Positions 1 to 8,351 of a stretch of DNA of 64,000 nt are shown piece by piece. The notes beneath the pieces are model-generated. The model had not been told where the DNA came from and did not search any database. It was given only the letters and a program-made list of their open reading frames with translations. Numbering within the stretch: the stretch's first letter is position 1; each line of letters begins with the position of its first letter. The DNA is from Lentisphaerae bacterium GWF2_49_21 (GTDB lineage: Bacteria > Verrucomicrobiota > Lentisphaeria > Victivallales > GWF2-50-93): contig MHBH01000073.1 in assembly GCA_001804805.1 (NCBI GenBank), positions 30,539 through 94,538 of the forward strand, written 5' to 3'. The position numbers and the translations under genes are program-made.

Positions 1-1
1 T

Positions 2-322
2 ACGCCGCATATTACGCTCGGAGACCGTTACAACTCATTCTCACACACATGGGTGTTCACAGGTATTTTCGTAGGATGCTGCATCCTATGTTCTGCGATA
101 CTGTTCAGGAAGAACTACAGGAGCATACCTCTCTGGTGTGCCGCCGCCTACCTGCTGCATCTTGCTGAGGACCTTATAAGCGGAGGGATAGACTTCTTTT
201 CGACAGGACACGTGATAGGAGATTACTATGTCAGCCCGATCTACTGGCCGCTCATAGACCTGTACATAGTCGTGATAGTCATCCTGCTGGACAGGAAGAT
301 CAGGAAGCAGCACAAGATATAA
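2..322 (+). CDS. C-terminal part of an integral membrane protein, possibly DUF457/YdjM-like metal-dependent hydrolase
   Basis: The frame is open from the left edge of the window to a TAA at 320-322, so the gene probably starts outside. A GTG at 53 is the first possible internal start but has no convincing ribosome binding site. The product has two or three hydrophobic stretches and a conserved-looking LLHLAEDLISGG segment followed by a YYVSPIYWPLID segment. This resembles the HxxxD and WP motifs of the YdjM/DUF457 membrane hydrolases, but that is a memory-based match on a fragment. The stop codon lies inside a perfect hairpin shared with the convergent gene downstream. Confidence 0.6.
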   Translation, partial: TPHITLGDRYNSFSHTWVFTGIFVGCCILCSAILFRKNYRSIPLWCAAAYLLHLAEDLISGGIDFFSTGHVIGDYYVSPIYWPLIDLYIVVIVILLDRKIRKQHKI

Positions 323-346
323 ATTTTTCCTCCAGGAAAAATTTAT
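319..346. terminator. AT-rich 12-bp perfect hairpin between convergent genes
   Basis: ATAAATTTTTCC and GGAAAAATTTAT pair perfectly around a TCCA loop. The stop codons of the two convergent genes both touch the stem. It has T-runs on both strands and may act as a bidirectional terminator, although the stem is AT-rich. It belongs to a family of similar hairpins at 10787, 13647, 13918 and 19967. Confidence 0.55.
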
Positions 347-1476
347 CAGTTCACCAGAACTTCGACCTTCTTGTCCTTTTTCTCGGCCTCGATGATTCCG
401 CGGACAGTTTCAGAAAGCTTCTGTTTCTTCAAGTTCTCACTGATGAAATTCTTGACTTCGGCGAATGGGACGACGCCTGCTTCATTCTTTTCAGCGAGTT
501 TTATAATATGATACCCGTATTTTGTCTCGACGATATCGCTCAATTCGCCGGGCTTCATGGAGAATGCGGCCTTTTCAAATTCCGGTACCATGTTCCCTTT
601 TCCAAAAGTCCCCAGGTCCCCGCCCTTTTCCTTGCTGGGGCATGCGCTGTTTTCAGATGCGAGTTTCGCAAAATCTTCGCCCTTTTTGATCTTGGCAAGT
701 ATATCCTGGGCTTTTTGAAGAGTTTTCTGTTTCGTCTCATCAACAGCCTTTTTCTTCTCCTCGTCGGTCATGGTCTTTAATTTTTCGGCATCGAGATCAT
801 CGGGTTTTATAAGAATATGGAAAGCGTGGACGGTTTCAGGTTTCTTGAATCGGTCCTGGTTGTCCTTGTAGAATTTTTCCGTTTCCTCGTCCGTGATTTT
901 TATGCCAGCGAGGATTTTTTCATCCACCCATTTCTGTATGGCAAGACCAGTTGCAATCCTTTCCTTTATGACTTCAGGCTTCATACCCTGTTTTTCAAGT
1001 GTCTCGGCCACCTGTTCCGGGGGCATCTGGGCGGTGATTTTCTTGAACTCCTCTTCTGCAAGGGCAGGATCCGGCTTGTAGCCGTTCGCTTCGGCAAGCT
1101 TGCTGAGAAGTTTTGTGGCAATCATGTCGTTGATGCCTGTCAAGACCTCTTTTTTCCAGATCTCAGGAGGTATCTTTCCCAGCTGTCCGTTTTCCTTCAT
1201 CATCGCAATTATGGGTTTGAATTCGGTCTCAATTTCCGCCCTGCTGATCTTTTCATCGCCAATTTTAGCGACAGGATCAGGAAGGAATGCCAGAGGGTTT
1301 GCATCCGCTTTTTTCGAGGATGGATCAGCAGAAGTCTTTTCATCGGCCTTGAATAATTCTTCTGGTTTTACCTTAGCCGCCTTGGATGGAGTGAAATTTT
1401 TCTCCTCCGGCTTGGAACAGCCGCAGACGAAACAAAAGATCGACATAGCCAATAGTAGAGGAAGTGTTTTATTCAT
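346..1476 (-). CDS. PrsA/SurA-type peptidyl-prolyl cis-trans isomerase lipoprotein
   Basis: This is a periplasmic protein-folding factor anchored as a lipoprotein. The 376-residue product begins with a signal peptide ending in a lipobox (VCGC, Cys20). A low-complexity Lys/Glu-rich linker follows to about residue 65, then a SurA-like N-terminal helical domain (about 66-200). A parvulin rotamase domain (about 212-328) contains HAFHILIK, the GGDLG loop and the terminal GYHIIKL strand. A charged C-terminal helix completes the chaperone fold. The gene is monocistronic, converging on the partial membrane protein. The family assignment is firm; the clients are unknown. Confidence 0.9.
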   Translation of the reverse strand: MNKTLPLLLAMSIFCFVCGCSKPEEKNFTPSKAAKVKPEELFKADEKTSADPSSKKADANPLAFLPDPVAKIGDEKISRAEIETEFKPIIAMMKENGQLGKIPPEIWKKEVLTGINDMIATKLLSKLAEANGYKPDPALAEEEFKKITAQMPPEQVAETLEKQGMKPEVIKERIATGLAIQKWVDEKILAGIKITDEETEKFYKDNQDRFKKPETVHAFHILIKPDDLDAEKLKTMTDEEKKKAVDETKQKTLQKAQDILAKIKKGEDFAKLASENSACPSKEKGGDLGTFGKGNMVPEFEKAAFSMKPGELSDIVETKYGYHIIKLAEKNEAGVVPFAEVKNFISENLKKQKLSETVRGIIEAEKKDKKVEVLVN

Positions 1477-1553
1477 AAGTACCTGCCTTTTCAGATTTTT
1501 AAATTCCTTGAAAACCGGCCAATATAATATGTTTACATCGATTTGGACAGCTA

Positions 1554-1565
1554 ATAATCGATTAT
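1554..1565. promoter_or_regulatory. 12-bp palindrome upstream of the PPIase gene
   Basis: ATAATCGATTAT is a perfect palindrome in the 99-bp gap between the PPIase start and the end of the epimerase gene. A TATTATAT-like -10 box on the minus strand lies about 25 bp closer to the PPIase start. It could be an operator; nothing else supports this. Confidence 0.25.
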
Positions 1566-1575
1566 GTTCAGTTTT

Positions 1576-2583
1576 TTATGGAAATGCCTTCCCATAGGCG
1601 GTAATTATCTTGTCGAACATCTTGTCGGCTTCCTTGTCAATCGCACACCGTCCCGGGGCTCGCTCGTGCCATTTGACTGACTTCTTAACTCCTTCTGCCC
1701 ATTTGACATCCGCCTTGAAGCTAGGGACAAATCGCTTGATCTTGGAATTGTTAAATACCAGACTGTTTATCTTGTCGCCAATCAGACTTCCCGAAAGGCG
1801 GGGGATGTATGCCGAAAGGAGATCTGATGGAATATGTATAAGTTCAGGTTCCACCCCTGCAGCCCTTCCTGCTTCGAGATATATCTGGTTCCAGCATTGA
1901 ACCTCGTCCGAGGTTATATGGAAAGACTCCCCAATCGCCTTATTATTGCCAAGTAGTCCGACGAGTCCTTTTGCGAAATCCGCATTCCAGGTAAGAGTCC
2001 AAAGAGACGTCCCATCCCCGGGTACTATGACTTTCTTTCCCCTTTTCATTCGGTTGATGACAGTATACGGATAGTTCCAGCTTCCGATGCAGAGGGGTAT
2101 CTGTGAAAGACCATAGGTCAGTGAAGGGCGGATGATCGTTACGGGAAATTTCTTCTTCCTGTATTCCTTCATCAGTCTTTTTTCGCATGCGATTTTATTT
2201 CTAGCATATTCCGAGAAAGGATTGCCGAGAGGAGTGTCCTCTGTAATGAGATAACTTTTAGGAGGTTTCTGATATACAGTTGCTGAACTTATGAACACAA
2301 ACTGTTTCGTTCTGCCGGAAAAGATTTGAATATCCTGTTCAATGTCCTTGGTTGTGAATGCGACCCAGTCGACAACCGCGTCAAAGGAATTGTGTTTCAG
2401 GTAGCCGGAAACCTTTTCCGGCTCCTTCCTGATGTCCGCATGGAATATGACCGCCTTTTTCGGGGCGTCGATCTTCTTTGACAATCCCCTGTTGAGGATA
2501 TGGAGTTCGATCCCGTGCTTTACTGCAAGATCCGAACACGCAGAACTTATTATGCCCGTCCCGCCGATGAATAAGACTTTCAT
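1576..2583 (-). CDS. NAD-dependent epimerase/dehydratase family protein
   Basis: This is an extended short-chain dehydrogenase of 335 residues acting on a nucleotide sugar or similar substrate. The N-terminal Rossmann motif GGTGIIS follows MKVLFI directly, so the start is placed at 2583 rather than at the longer open frame start (2613). At 2583 the ATG overlaps the TGA of the upstream Fic gene (ATGA), indicating translational coupling. The active-site region is SSATVY followed by YARNK, the YxxxK pair. The C-terminal half resembles the CSP41/isoflavone reductase-like branch rather than GalE. The substrate cannot be read from the sequence. Confidence 0.85.
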   Translation of the reverse strand: MKVLFIGGTGIISSACSDLAVKHGIELHILNRGLSKKIDAPKKAVIFHADIRKEPEKVSGYLKHNSFDAVVDWVAFTTKDIEQDIQIFSGRTKQFVFISSATVYQKPPKSYLITEDTPLGNPFSEYARNKIACEKRLMKEYRKKKFPVTIIRPSLTYGLSQIPLCIGSWNYPYTVINRMKRGKKVIVPGDGTSLWTLTWNADFAKGLVGLLGNNKAIGESFHITSDEVQCWNQIYLEAGRAAGVEPELIHIPSDLLSAYIPRLSGSLIGDKINSLVFNNSKIKRFVPSFKADVKWAEGVKKSVKWHERAPGRCAIDKEADKMFDKIITAYGKAFP

Positions 2584-3473
2584 GAGTCCACCACCAATTT
2601 CCCGATTTTCCAAACACCTTTTTCGCGGAAAGCTGGAATTGTCTGCCTGCGCGCGGCATTAAGAAGTGCGTTTACTGATTTTTTGTTGGTTTTTGCGAAC
2701 TCCGCAAGAGTGTTTATGCTGTCACCGTGGAGATAGGCTATTCTCTTATGGAGGGATTCTATTATTGCAAGAGTTATGATTTTCTCCATTATCCTGGTGT
2801 TTTTTGAATTCCTATAGTCGTCAAATGACTTGTAATAAATCCTCTTCTCCTTATCCCTGATGATTATATTCGGGAATCCAATCCTTGAGAGCTGATGGTT
2901 TATTATAACGCGTCCCATCCTGCCATTGCCATCGCAAAATGGATGGACAGTTTCAAAATCCAGATGGAACTTTGCAATCTTGTCGGCAAAATAGCTTATA
3001 AGATCCGATGAATATTCCAGCATGATTTCCCCGATCATCCTCTCCACTTGTTCCGGCGCAGGCGCAATGTGTGAGCCCACTCTCACGTATTCTCCTGCCG
3101 TGCGGAATCGGCCGGAAATGGCATCATTTATGTTTTCAATGAGCATTCGATGAAGCAGCAATATGAGATCAGTGGAAAGTTCTGCCTCTCCGGACTTGTT
3201 TCTTATGTATTCCATTATCCTTGCAAGATTTTTCGCTTCAAAAACCTCGCGCACTGATATGGTTCGTGAAACTTCAAGTTCGAGCAATATTCTCTCGGTC
3301 TCTTTCAGAGTAAGAGTCGAGTTTTCTATGGCATTTGAGTTGAAAACGCTTTCAGAGAGCTCGGATTCGTCAATGATCTTCAGAAGCGAATCCTTGCCCT
3401 TGCGGAGACGATCATATTCCGTCTTTAGATCCTTGATGGTTTCTTTTGTTAGATTAGATGTTGCCATGACCAT
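2580..3473 (-). CDS. Fic family protein (AMP-transferase) with N-terminal inhibitory helix
   Basis: Fic proteins usually transfer AMP from ATP to target proteins. The 297-residue product has the active-site motif HPFCDGNGRMGR (about 177-188), a full match to HPFx(D/E)GNGRxxR. The inhibitory motif SNAIEN (about 46-51) fits S/TxxxEN of the class II, self-inhibited Fic proteins. A winged-helix-like C-terminus (about 250-290) follows, as in many stand-alone Fic proteins. A second ATG two codons downstream is an alternative start. The near-perfect palindrome just upstream suggests autoregulation. It is co-transcribed with the downstream epimerase gene through an ATGA overlap. Confidence 0.9.
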   Translation of the reverse strand: MVMATSNLTKETIKDLKTEYDRLRKGKDSLLKIIDESELSESVFNSNAIENSTLTLKETERILLELEVSRTISVREVFEAKNLARIMEYIRNKSGEAELSTDLILLLHRMLIENINDAISGRFRTAGEYVRVGSHIAPAPEQVERMIGEIMLEYSSDLISYFADKIAKFHLDFETVHPFCDGNGRMGRVIINHQLSRIGFPNIIIRDKEKRIYYKSFDDYRNSKNTRIMEKIITLAIIESLHKRIAYLHGDSINTLAEFAKTNKKSVNALLNAARRQTIPAFREKGVWKIGKLVVDS

Positions 3474-3483
3474 AGTATATCAG

Positions 3484-3514
3484 ATTAACGTATATTTGTC
3501 AAATAAACGTTAAT
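3484..3514 (-). promoter_or_regulatory. 31-bp near-perfect palindrome upstream of fic, probable operator
   Basis: The arms ATTAACGTATATTTG and CAAATAAACGTTAAT match at 14 of 15 positions around a single central base, and end 11 bp before the Fic start codon. A third copy of the half-site, ATTAACGATATTTGTC, lies at 3535-3550 in direct orientation. Repeated half-sites at this spacing are typical of repressor binding; the Fic C-terminal helix-turn-helix is a candidate binder (inference). Confidence 0.5.
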
Positions 3515-3642
3515 AATACTATTAAATAGAGATAATTAACGATATTTGTCATTTCCATTACGAATGACAGTTTTCGGGACAGGTCTTGATTCTTCACTAT
3601 TTTCAGATTACTTTCCCTGTCAATAACCAAGGAGAACCATCC

Positions 3643-4572
3643 ATGAACTATCCGATACTGTCCGATGATCTGCGCACTGAACGACTGACTCCTCCCGGTC
3701 CCGGAAAACTGCGCATGATCCTTGATACCGACACCTACAATGAGGTGGACGACCAGTTTGCCTTGTGTCAGGCGGTTCTTTCTCCGGATCGACTCGAGGT
3801 GGAAGCCATCTATGCCGCACCGTTCCATAATTCACGGTCAAGCGGTCCGGCCGACGGCATGCAACGCAGCTATGAAGAGATTCTACGCGTCCTCAAGATG
3901 CTCGGAAAATCTGATTACTGCCCGGTCTATAAGGGTTCTGACCGATGGATGAAGGCAGATCGAAAGCCGGTGGAAAGCGATGCCGCCCGTGACTTGATCC
4001 GCAGGGCAAAGTCTAAAGACAAGCGTCCGCTTTATGTCGTTGCCATTGGCGCGATTACCAATGTGGCGTCTGCCATCCAGATGGATCCGGGTATTATCGA
4101 ACGGATAGTCGTTGTCTGGCTCGGAGGACATGACCACGGTCAGGACGATACCCGTGAATTCAACCTGAAACAGGATCCGGACGCCGCCAGCGTCATCCTC
4201 GATTCCGGAGTTCCTTTCGTGCAGATTCCCTGCTGCAATGTGGCATCGCACCTGAACACCACCGTCGCGGAACTTAACCAGTATCTCAAGGGCAAGAACG
4301 CCATCGGCACATATCTGGCAGATATTGTGGAAGGATATATCGGGAAAAGCGATCCTTACGCTTGGTCGAAGGTGATCTGGGACATCTCCGCGACAAGCTG
4401 GCTTATAGAGCCGAAATGGCTGCCTTCCAGGCTCGTTCCTACACCCACTTTGACCAGTGATGTCACCTGGGGTCCTTCGACAGGGAGACATATGATGCGA
4501 GTCGTGACGAGGATCCAGAGAGATCCGATTTTCCGGGACGTGTTCAAGAAAGTAACTGCTGTCGGTTCTTGA
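3643..4572 (+). CDS. Inosine-uridine preferring nucleoside hydrolase family protein
   Basis: The family hydrolyses the N-glycosidic bond of ribonucleosides in the cytoplasm. The product (309 residues from this start) has the calcium-binding signature DTDTYNEVDD at residues 28-37, and a second conserved block, GAITNV, near the middle. The start at 3643 is chosen because an AAGGAG-like site (about 3629) sits at the right distance; the open frame begins earlier at 3586 without one. It stands alone, divergent from fic. The substrate may be a nucleoside or another N-riboside. Confidence 0.85.
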   Translation: MNYPILSDDLRTERLTPPGPGKLRMILDTDTYNEVDDQFALCQAVLSPDRLEVEAIYAAPFHNSRSSGPADGMQRSYEEILRVLKMLGKSDYCPVYKGSDRWMKADRKPVESDAARDLIRRAKSKDKRPLYVVAIGAITNVASAIQMDPGIIERIVVVWLGGHDHGQDDTREFNLKQDPDAASVILDSGVPFVQIPCCNVASHLNTTVAELNQYLKGKNAIGTYLADIVEGYIGKSDPYAWSKVIWDISATSWLIEPKWLPSRLVPTPTLTSDVTWGPSTGRHMMRVVTRIQRDPIFRDVFKKVTAVGS

Positions 4573-4600
4573 AAATCGGAATAGCACTAGGGAAAGAAGA

Positions 4601-4703
4601 CACAACTAAAGTTGTGAACTCCTACAAATGGAAGTTCTATTCGTTGGAGTATCACGTGACCACGTTGACACGTGGAACGTGACTCACGTGGCAAGCTTCA
4701 GCT
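4601..4703. repeat. Cluster of three REP-like hairpins
   Basis: The first hairpin is CACAACTaaAGTTGTG (4601-4616), followed by ACTCCTAC; this is an inverted variant of the CTTTAG-loop family. The second is a double-stem hairpin at 4652-4682: TCACGT pairs with ACGTGA outside, and CCACGT with ACGTGG inside, around TGAC. The third is CAAGCTtcAGCTTG just before the next gene. No T-tract follows, so these look like repeats rather than classical terminators. Confidence 0.6.
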
Positions 4704-4726
4704 TGAAATATTTTAGAGGAGGAAAC

Positions 4727-5548
4727 ATGAAAATCACAATGATAGGACTTGGAATTATCGGAGATATCTGGGCGCGGAATCTCCAGAAGGACGGCTTCGA
4801 AGTTCGTTCATGGAACAGGACACCGAAAGATTTTCCCGGATTTGAACCTGATTTGGCGAAAGCGGTTAAAGGATCCGAGATAATCTTTATTGTGGTAGCG
4901 GATCCGCCTGCTGTCCAGCAGGTACTTGATATCATCCTGCCAGTTCTCAAAAAAGGACAGACAGTTGTCCAGAGCAGCACAATTTCCACAAAATGGACTT
5001 TGGAATTTGCGCGGCAGGTAATGAAGACAGGCGCAAAGTTCGTTGAGGCCCCGTTTACCGGAAGCAAACCTGCGGCGGAAAACCGCAAGACCGTATTCTA
5101 TCTCGGTGGAGAGAAAGAAGATATCGAAGCTGCAAATCCGGCTCTTGAACGCCTTTCGAGCCACCGGCTCCATATCGGGCCTCTTGGAACTGCAAGCGCA
5201 TTGAAGCTGGCTATGAACATGAACATCGCCATGGTGTTCGAAGGATTGAGCGAAAGCTTGAGCTTTGCTAGAAAACAAGGAATTTCAGATGAAACATATT
5301 TCGAAGCCCTGCATCTCAACGCCTCCCGTTCCGGACTCAGCGATCTCAAGGAGGAAAAGTTGAAGAAGAGCGATTTTTCTCCGCAGTTCTCGCTCAAGCA
5401 CATGGACAAGGATCTGCGCCTTGCCTTAGAAGACGCAGGAAACATCCGCCTTCCCCAGCTGAGGGAGACAAAGAAGATCTATGATGAAGGAATGTCCAAG
5501 GGACTTGGAGACAAGGATTTCTCTGTGCTGTCAACCTTGCTGAAATAG
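4727..5548 (+). CDS. 3-hydroxyisobutyrate/beta-hydroxyacid dehydrogenase family protein
   Basis: This is an NAD(P)-dependent oxidoreductase of 273 residues. The N-terminal GLGIIG dinucleotide-binding motif (residues 6-11) is followed by an arginine-containing loop (SWNRTP) that often signals NADPH preference. The catalytic block GTASALKLAMN holds the family lysine and asparagine. The start at 4727 is preceded by GAGGAGG; the longer open frame from 4628 runs through the hairpin repeats and is not credible. The gene stands alone, bracketed by repeat hairpins. Related enzymes reduce glyoxylate, succinate semialdehyde or tartronate semialdehyde; which applies here is unknown. Confidence 0.88.
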   Translation: MKITMIGLGIIGDIWARNLQKDGFEVRSWNRTPKDFPGFEPDLAKAVKGSEIIFIVVADPPAVQQVLDIILPVLKKGQTVVQSSTISTKWTLEFARQVMKTGAKFVEAPFTGSKPAAENRKTVFYLGGEKEDIEAANPALERLSSHRLHIGPLGTASALKLAMNMNIAMVFEGLSESLSFARKQGISDETYFEALHLNASRSGLSDLKEEKLKKSDFSPQFSLKHMDKDLRLALEDAGNIRLPQLRETKKIYDEGMSKGLGDKDFSVLSTLLK

Positions 5549-5959
5549 GTTGATAGCCCAAAATTCCTTGAAATCTGATACTGCCAGTACTGATTATCAA
5601 GGGAAAAGGGATTTTCAGAACGGAGAGTTGATTGAAAAAATACTGAAAACGCTTGTTTTGGAAATATTCATTGTTGGAGTCCAAACTTTAGTTTGCTATT
5701 GTATTTCCCGACACCCATTGGGGCCGGGATCTTCGACAACAGGTTACACAAGCTGAAGATTGCTTCAGTCTCTTGTCCTGAGCAACGTCGAAGTGTGTTC
5801 CCTGGGAAGCAAGCTTCGCAGAAGAAAGGCGGTACTCAGTCTTCGCCAAGAGGCTACGCCCGACACAGCAAGGTACTCCAAGTGATTCGTCCTAGACGAA
5901 TCAAAAATTCATGATTCTGTGACTTTCTGTCGTCTGCCAACTGTCATCTGCTTTCTGAA
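5549..5959. repeat. 411-bp gene-free stretch filled with repeat families
   Basis: No credible gene is seen here. It contains GTTGGAGTCCAAACTTTAG with its hairpin (5673-5696), CTGAAG/CTTCAG (5752-5767), a CTTCGCCAAGAGGCTACG block like those at 8129, 25481 and 26062 (5816-5880), the perfect hairpin GATTCGTCctaGACGAATC (5883-5901), and a TCTGTCGTCTGCC tract (about 5928-5956) of the degenerate CAGA/TCTG family. The GATTCGTC hairpin followed by CAAAAATTC could end transcription of the upstream gene. Confidence 0.65.
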
Positions 5960-6838
5960 TCAATTTATCTTCGACGGCGGGAATCCCCTGTATTTCCTGA
6001 AGATCCGCGAGAAGTAGAATTCATCGTCGAATCCGACCTTTGACGCGGCCTCCTTCACTGTCGTACCGGGATTGTTCCTGAGGATTTCCTCGGCGCGGTC
6101 AAGCCGCAGGTCTATCACACAGGACTTGAAGGATTTTCCAAGCTTTGCCTTGAAGATATGAGACACTGACGACTTGCTCCGTCCGACAAGATGTGCGGCT
6201 TCGGCAAGGGTAGGGGGATTTTCCAGATTGCATCTTATCCTGTGGAGTATCTTCTCGACCACCGTATCGCCCTGGATGGAGGCAATTCCCTCCTTGGCGA
6301 TCGAACGGACCAGCATCGAGAAAAGTCCAAGCATGTTCGGGAGTTTTGCAGGAGAGATCTCTGGAACTGCAGAGAAAGCCGACATCAGCTCCTGATCGTC
6401 TTTGAATTTCCTTTTCCAGTCTTCAATGATGCTTTTAGGTGGAGCGGACGCGGTGCGGAACTGTCCGGCCATTACGAAGCCAGCAGGTACATTGTCGACA
6501 TAGACCGGAAATATGACTTCAACGAGTCCTCCATGGCAAGTATAGGATACCAGAGTCTTCCTCTCAGACGCTTCCTTGAGTTTTTTGCGGTCCTGTTCCA
6601 GGCAGCGTCCGTTGCCGTAGAGCTTCAAGCGGATCAGGGAGCAGTATCTGCACATCTGCTGTTTCTGTCCGACCTTTAGTTCTCCCATGTCGGTTGCGAA
6701 ATACGCAATCCTGGCGCCGAAACAGCCGGAGAAATTGTCCAGGGCGGTCTGGACATTCTCATTCAGCAGTACCCTGAGATTTTCCATTTCCTTGCGTGCC
6801 ATGGATATAATATTGCACAATATTGCATAAAAGTCCAT
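5960..6838 (-). CDS. AraC-family transcriptional regulator with PocR sensory domain
   Basis: The N-terminal part is a PocR-type ligand-binding domain. It shows the paired CRYC ... NGRC cysteine motifs, then SYTCHGGLVEVIFPV and GFVMAGQF. The last roughly 100 residues are an AraC DNA-binding domain with two helix-turn-helices (TLAEAAHLVGRSKSSVSHIF and VKEAASKVGFDDEFYFSRIF). The start is uncertain: in-frame ATGs lie at 6928, 6859, 6838, 6802 and 6787, none with a strong ribosome binding site. The longest overlaps the divergent gene and is unlikely. It probably controls the divergent UroD-family gene through the inverted repeat between them. Confidence 0.85.
   Translation of the reverse strand: MDFYAILCNIISMARKEMENLRVLLNENVQTALDNFSGCFGARIAYFATDMGELKVGQKQQMCRYCSLIRLKLYGNGRCLEQDRKKLKEASERKTLVSYTCHGGLVEVIFPVYVDNVPAGFVMAGQFRTASAPPKSIIEDWKRKFKDDQELMSAFSAVPEISPAKLPNMLGLFSMLVRSIAKEGIASIQGDTVVEKILHRIRCNLENPPTLAEAAHLVGRSKSSVSHIFKAKLGKSFKSCVIDLRLDRAEEILRNNPGTTVKEAASKVGFDDEFYFSRIFRKYRGFPPSKIN
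6809..6824. promoter_or_regulatory. 16-bp palindrome at the 5' end of the AraC gene
   Basis: AATATTG CA CAATATT is a perfect palindrome. If the AraC gene starts at 6802 or 6787 this lies just upstream of the start and could be an operator; if it starts at 6838 it is coding. Confidence 0.3.
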
Positions 6839-6864
6839 GTTTCTTACGGTTATATCCATTCCAA

Positions 6865-6912
6865 ATAAATGTTTTTCATCATATCTTGAAGGATAAGATG
6901 AAAAACATTTAT
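6865..6912. promoter_or_regulatory. Inverted repeat in the AraC/UroD divergent control region
   Basis: The 16-bp arms ATAAATGTTTTTCATC (6865-6880) and GATGAAAAACATTTAT (6897-6912) are perfect inverted copies around a 16-bp spacer. The right arm ends just before the GGAGG ribosome binding site of the UroD-family gene. The position suits an operator of the divergent AraC regulator (inference); as RNA it would fold back near the ribosome binding site. Confidence 0.5.
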
Positions 6913-6926
6913 AAATGGAGGAAGCC

Positions 6927-7949
6927 ATGAAGATAACAAAAAGGGAAGTCGTGAAACTCGCCGTTGAAGGTAAAAGCGTACCTTATTCCCCGTGGAGCTT
7001 CGGGTTCACTCATGAGCCTGCAGAAATGCTGTTCAAGCATTATGGGACAAAGGATCTTGACCAGTTCCTTCATCCGCACCTCTATGGTATTGGAGGAGGC
7101 AATGGGTTTTTTACCAAGCTTGGAGATGATTGCGTGAAGGATATTTTTGGAGTTGTCTGGGACAAAAGCGTCGACAAGGACATTGGGATTGTCAAAGGGT
7201 GCGTGATTCCGGAACCGACTCTCAAGGGATATTCATTTCCTGATCCCGACAATCCAGTTTTTTGGGCTGGAAATGACAGCCTCAAGAGCGAAAAAGCCCA
7301 GGGAAGATACCGGGTCTACAGCATCGGATTTTCCCTTTATGAGCGTGCCTGGACACTTCGCGGCATGGAAAACTTAATGATGGACTTCATTGACCATCCG
7401 GAGTTCGTAGAGGAATTCTTGAAGCGTATTGCTGATTTCAATATTGAGCTCGTAAGAAGGGCCGTGAAACTTGACGTTGACGCGGTTTATTTCGGGGACG
7501 ACTGGGGACAGCAGATAGGGCTTCAGATGGGACCGGAACTGTGGAGGCAGTTCATCAAGCCCCAGCTCAAGAGAATGTACGGGGAAGTCCGTGGTGCCGG
7601 TAAGAAGGTTTTCATTCATTCCTGCGGCGACGTGGATGAACTTTTCGACGAACTGATCGATATTGGACTAAACTGCTTCAATCCGTTCCAGCCCGAGGTA
7701 ATGGATGTGTTCGCACTTATGGACAAATACCATGGCAAGCTGGCTTTCCACGGGGGATTGTCGACACAGCAGACCCTTCCCAAGGGATCAGTCGAAGACG
7801 TGAAGGCAGACAGCGACAAGCTGCTGAAAAAAGGTCTGAAGGGCGGATATATCTTCGCGCCGGCCCATGCAGTCGAGGGTGATGTCCCGCTCGAGAATAT
7901 TCTTGCTTTCATCGAATCCGCGACAAGCCAACCAGGATTCAAGACTTAA
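6927..7949 (+). CDS. Uroporphyrinogen decarboxylase (UroD/MtaA-CmuA) family protein
   Basis: This is a 340-residue member of the UroD fold. In heterotroph genomes of this type such proteins are usually corrinoid methyltransferases or are linked to sugar and C1 metabolism rather than heme synthesis. Recognisable segments are VYFGDDWGQQIGLQMGP and FIHSCGDVDEL, where the HSCG block corresponds to the metal-binding His/Cys of the MtaA/CmuA branch. GGLSTQQTLP lies near the C-terminus. The start is set by GGAGG six bases before 6927. It is divergent from a PocR-AraC regulator, its likely controller. The substrate is unknown. Confidence 0.85.
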   Translation: MKITKREVVKLAVEGKSVPYSPWSFGFTHEPAEMLFKHYGTKDLDQFLHPHLYGIGGGNGFFTKLGDDCVKDIFGVVWDKSVDKDIGIVKGCVIPEPTLKGYSFPDPDNPVFWAGNDSLKSEKAQGRYRVYSIGFSLYERAWTLRGMENLMMDFIDHPEFVEEFLKRIADFNIELVRRAVKLDVDAVYFGDDWGQQIGLQMGPELWRQFIKPQLKRMYGEVRGAGKKVFIHSCGDVDELFDELIDIGLNCFNPFQPEVMDVFALMDKYHGKLAFHGGLSTQQTLPKGSVEDVKADSDKLLKKGLKGGYIFAPAHAVEGDVPLENILAFIESATSQPGFKT

Positions 7950-8351
7950 AATCCAAATAGGTATGTTGGGCTTTAGCCCGACAATCTTGAATTCAAAACA
8001 GTTGTATAAAAATCATGGTGTCGGGCTGAAGCCCAACATACTTCAGAGATAAGCTTTAAAGAAACCAGCCCGCAATGGCTGTTCTTAGTAGGTACGTGCT
8101 TTAGCATGTACCATCTTAATTTCTAAGAATGGGACAGGCTTCCGTCTTCGCCCAAAAGCTACGCCGGACACAGAAAGCCCGTCCCTACTTTAAGAACGTG
8201 TCTTACGAAGCTTGTTCTCCGCAGGAGAATTGACTACGGACAAGTCAAATATATTGAAGAATTCATATACTTCTAACTTCCCATGTTATCCTGATTTCCT
8301 CTTTTAAAAGAACAAATAAGAGGTAAATTTATTTTTTTGGGACAAAAAAAT
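7950..8351. repeat. 400-bp gene-free stretch with a large inverted REP pair and other hairpins
   Basis: Two 23-bp copies of GTATGTTGGGCTTTAG... face each other at 7961-7983 and 8019-8041 with one mismatch. Each also folds alone as GGGCTttAGCCC. A related hairpin, GGTACGTGCTttaGCATGTACC, is at about 8092-8113. A CTTCGCC...GCTACGCCGGACA block bounded by GGGACAGGCTT and AAGCCCGTCCC follows at 8129-8185. No gene is seen. A weak AGAGG site lies upstream of the next gene. Confidence 0.7.

Noticed and set aside
817..1356. A 179-codon open frame antisense to the PPIase gene
   Set aside because: It is a shadow of a lysine/glutamate-rich gene; the translation is Phe/Leu-rich with no family features.
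3883..4605. A 240-codon open frame antisense to the nucleoside hydrolase
   Set aside because: The sense frame has the DTDxxxxxDD signature and a ribosome binding site; the antisense product resembles nothing.
4652..4690. Several CACGTG hexamers resembling a regulatory box array
   Set aside because: They are explained by the nested hairpin stems of a repeat, and no bacterial regulator with that site is evident.
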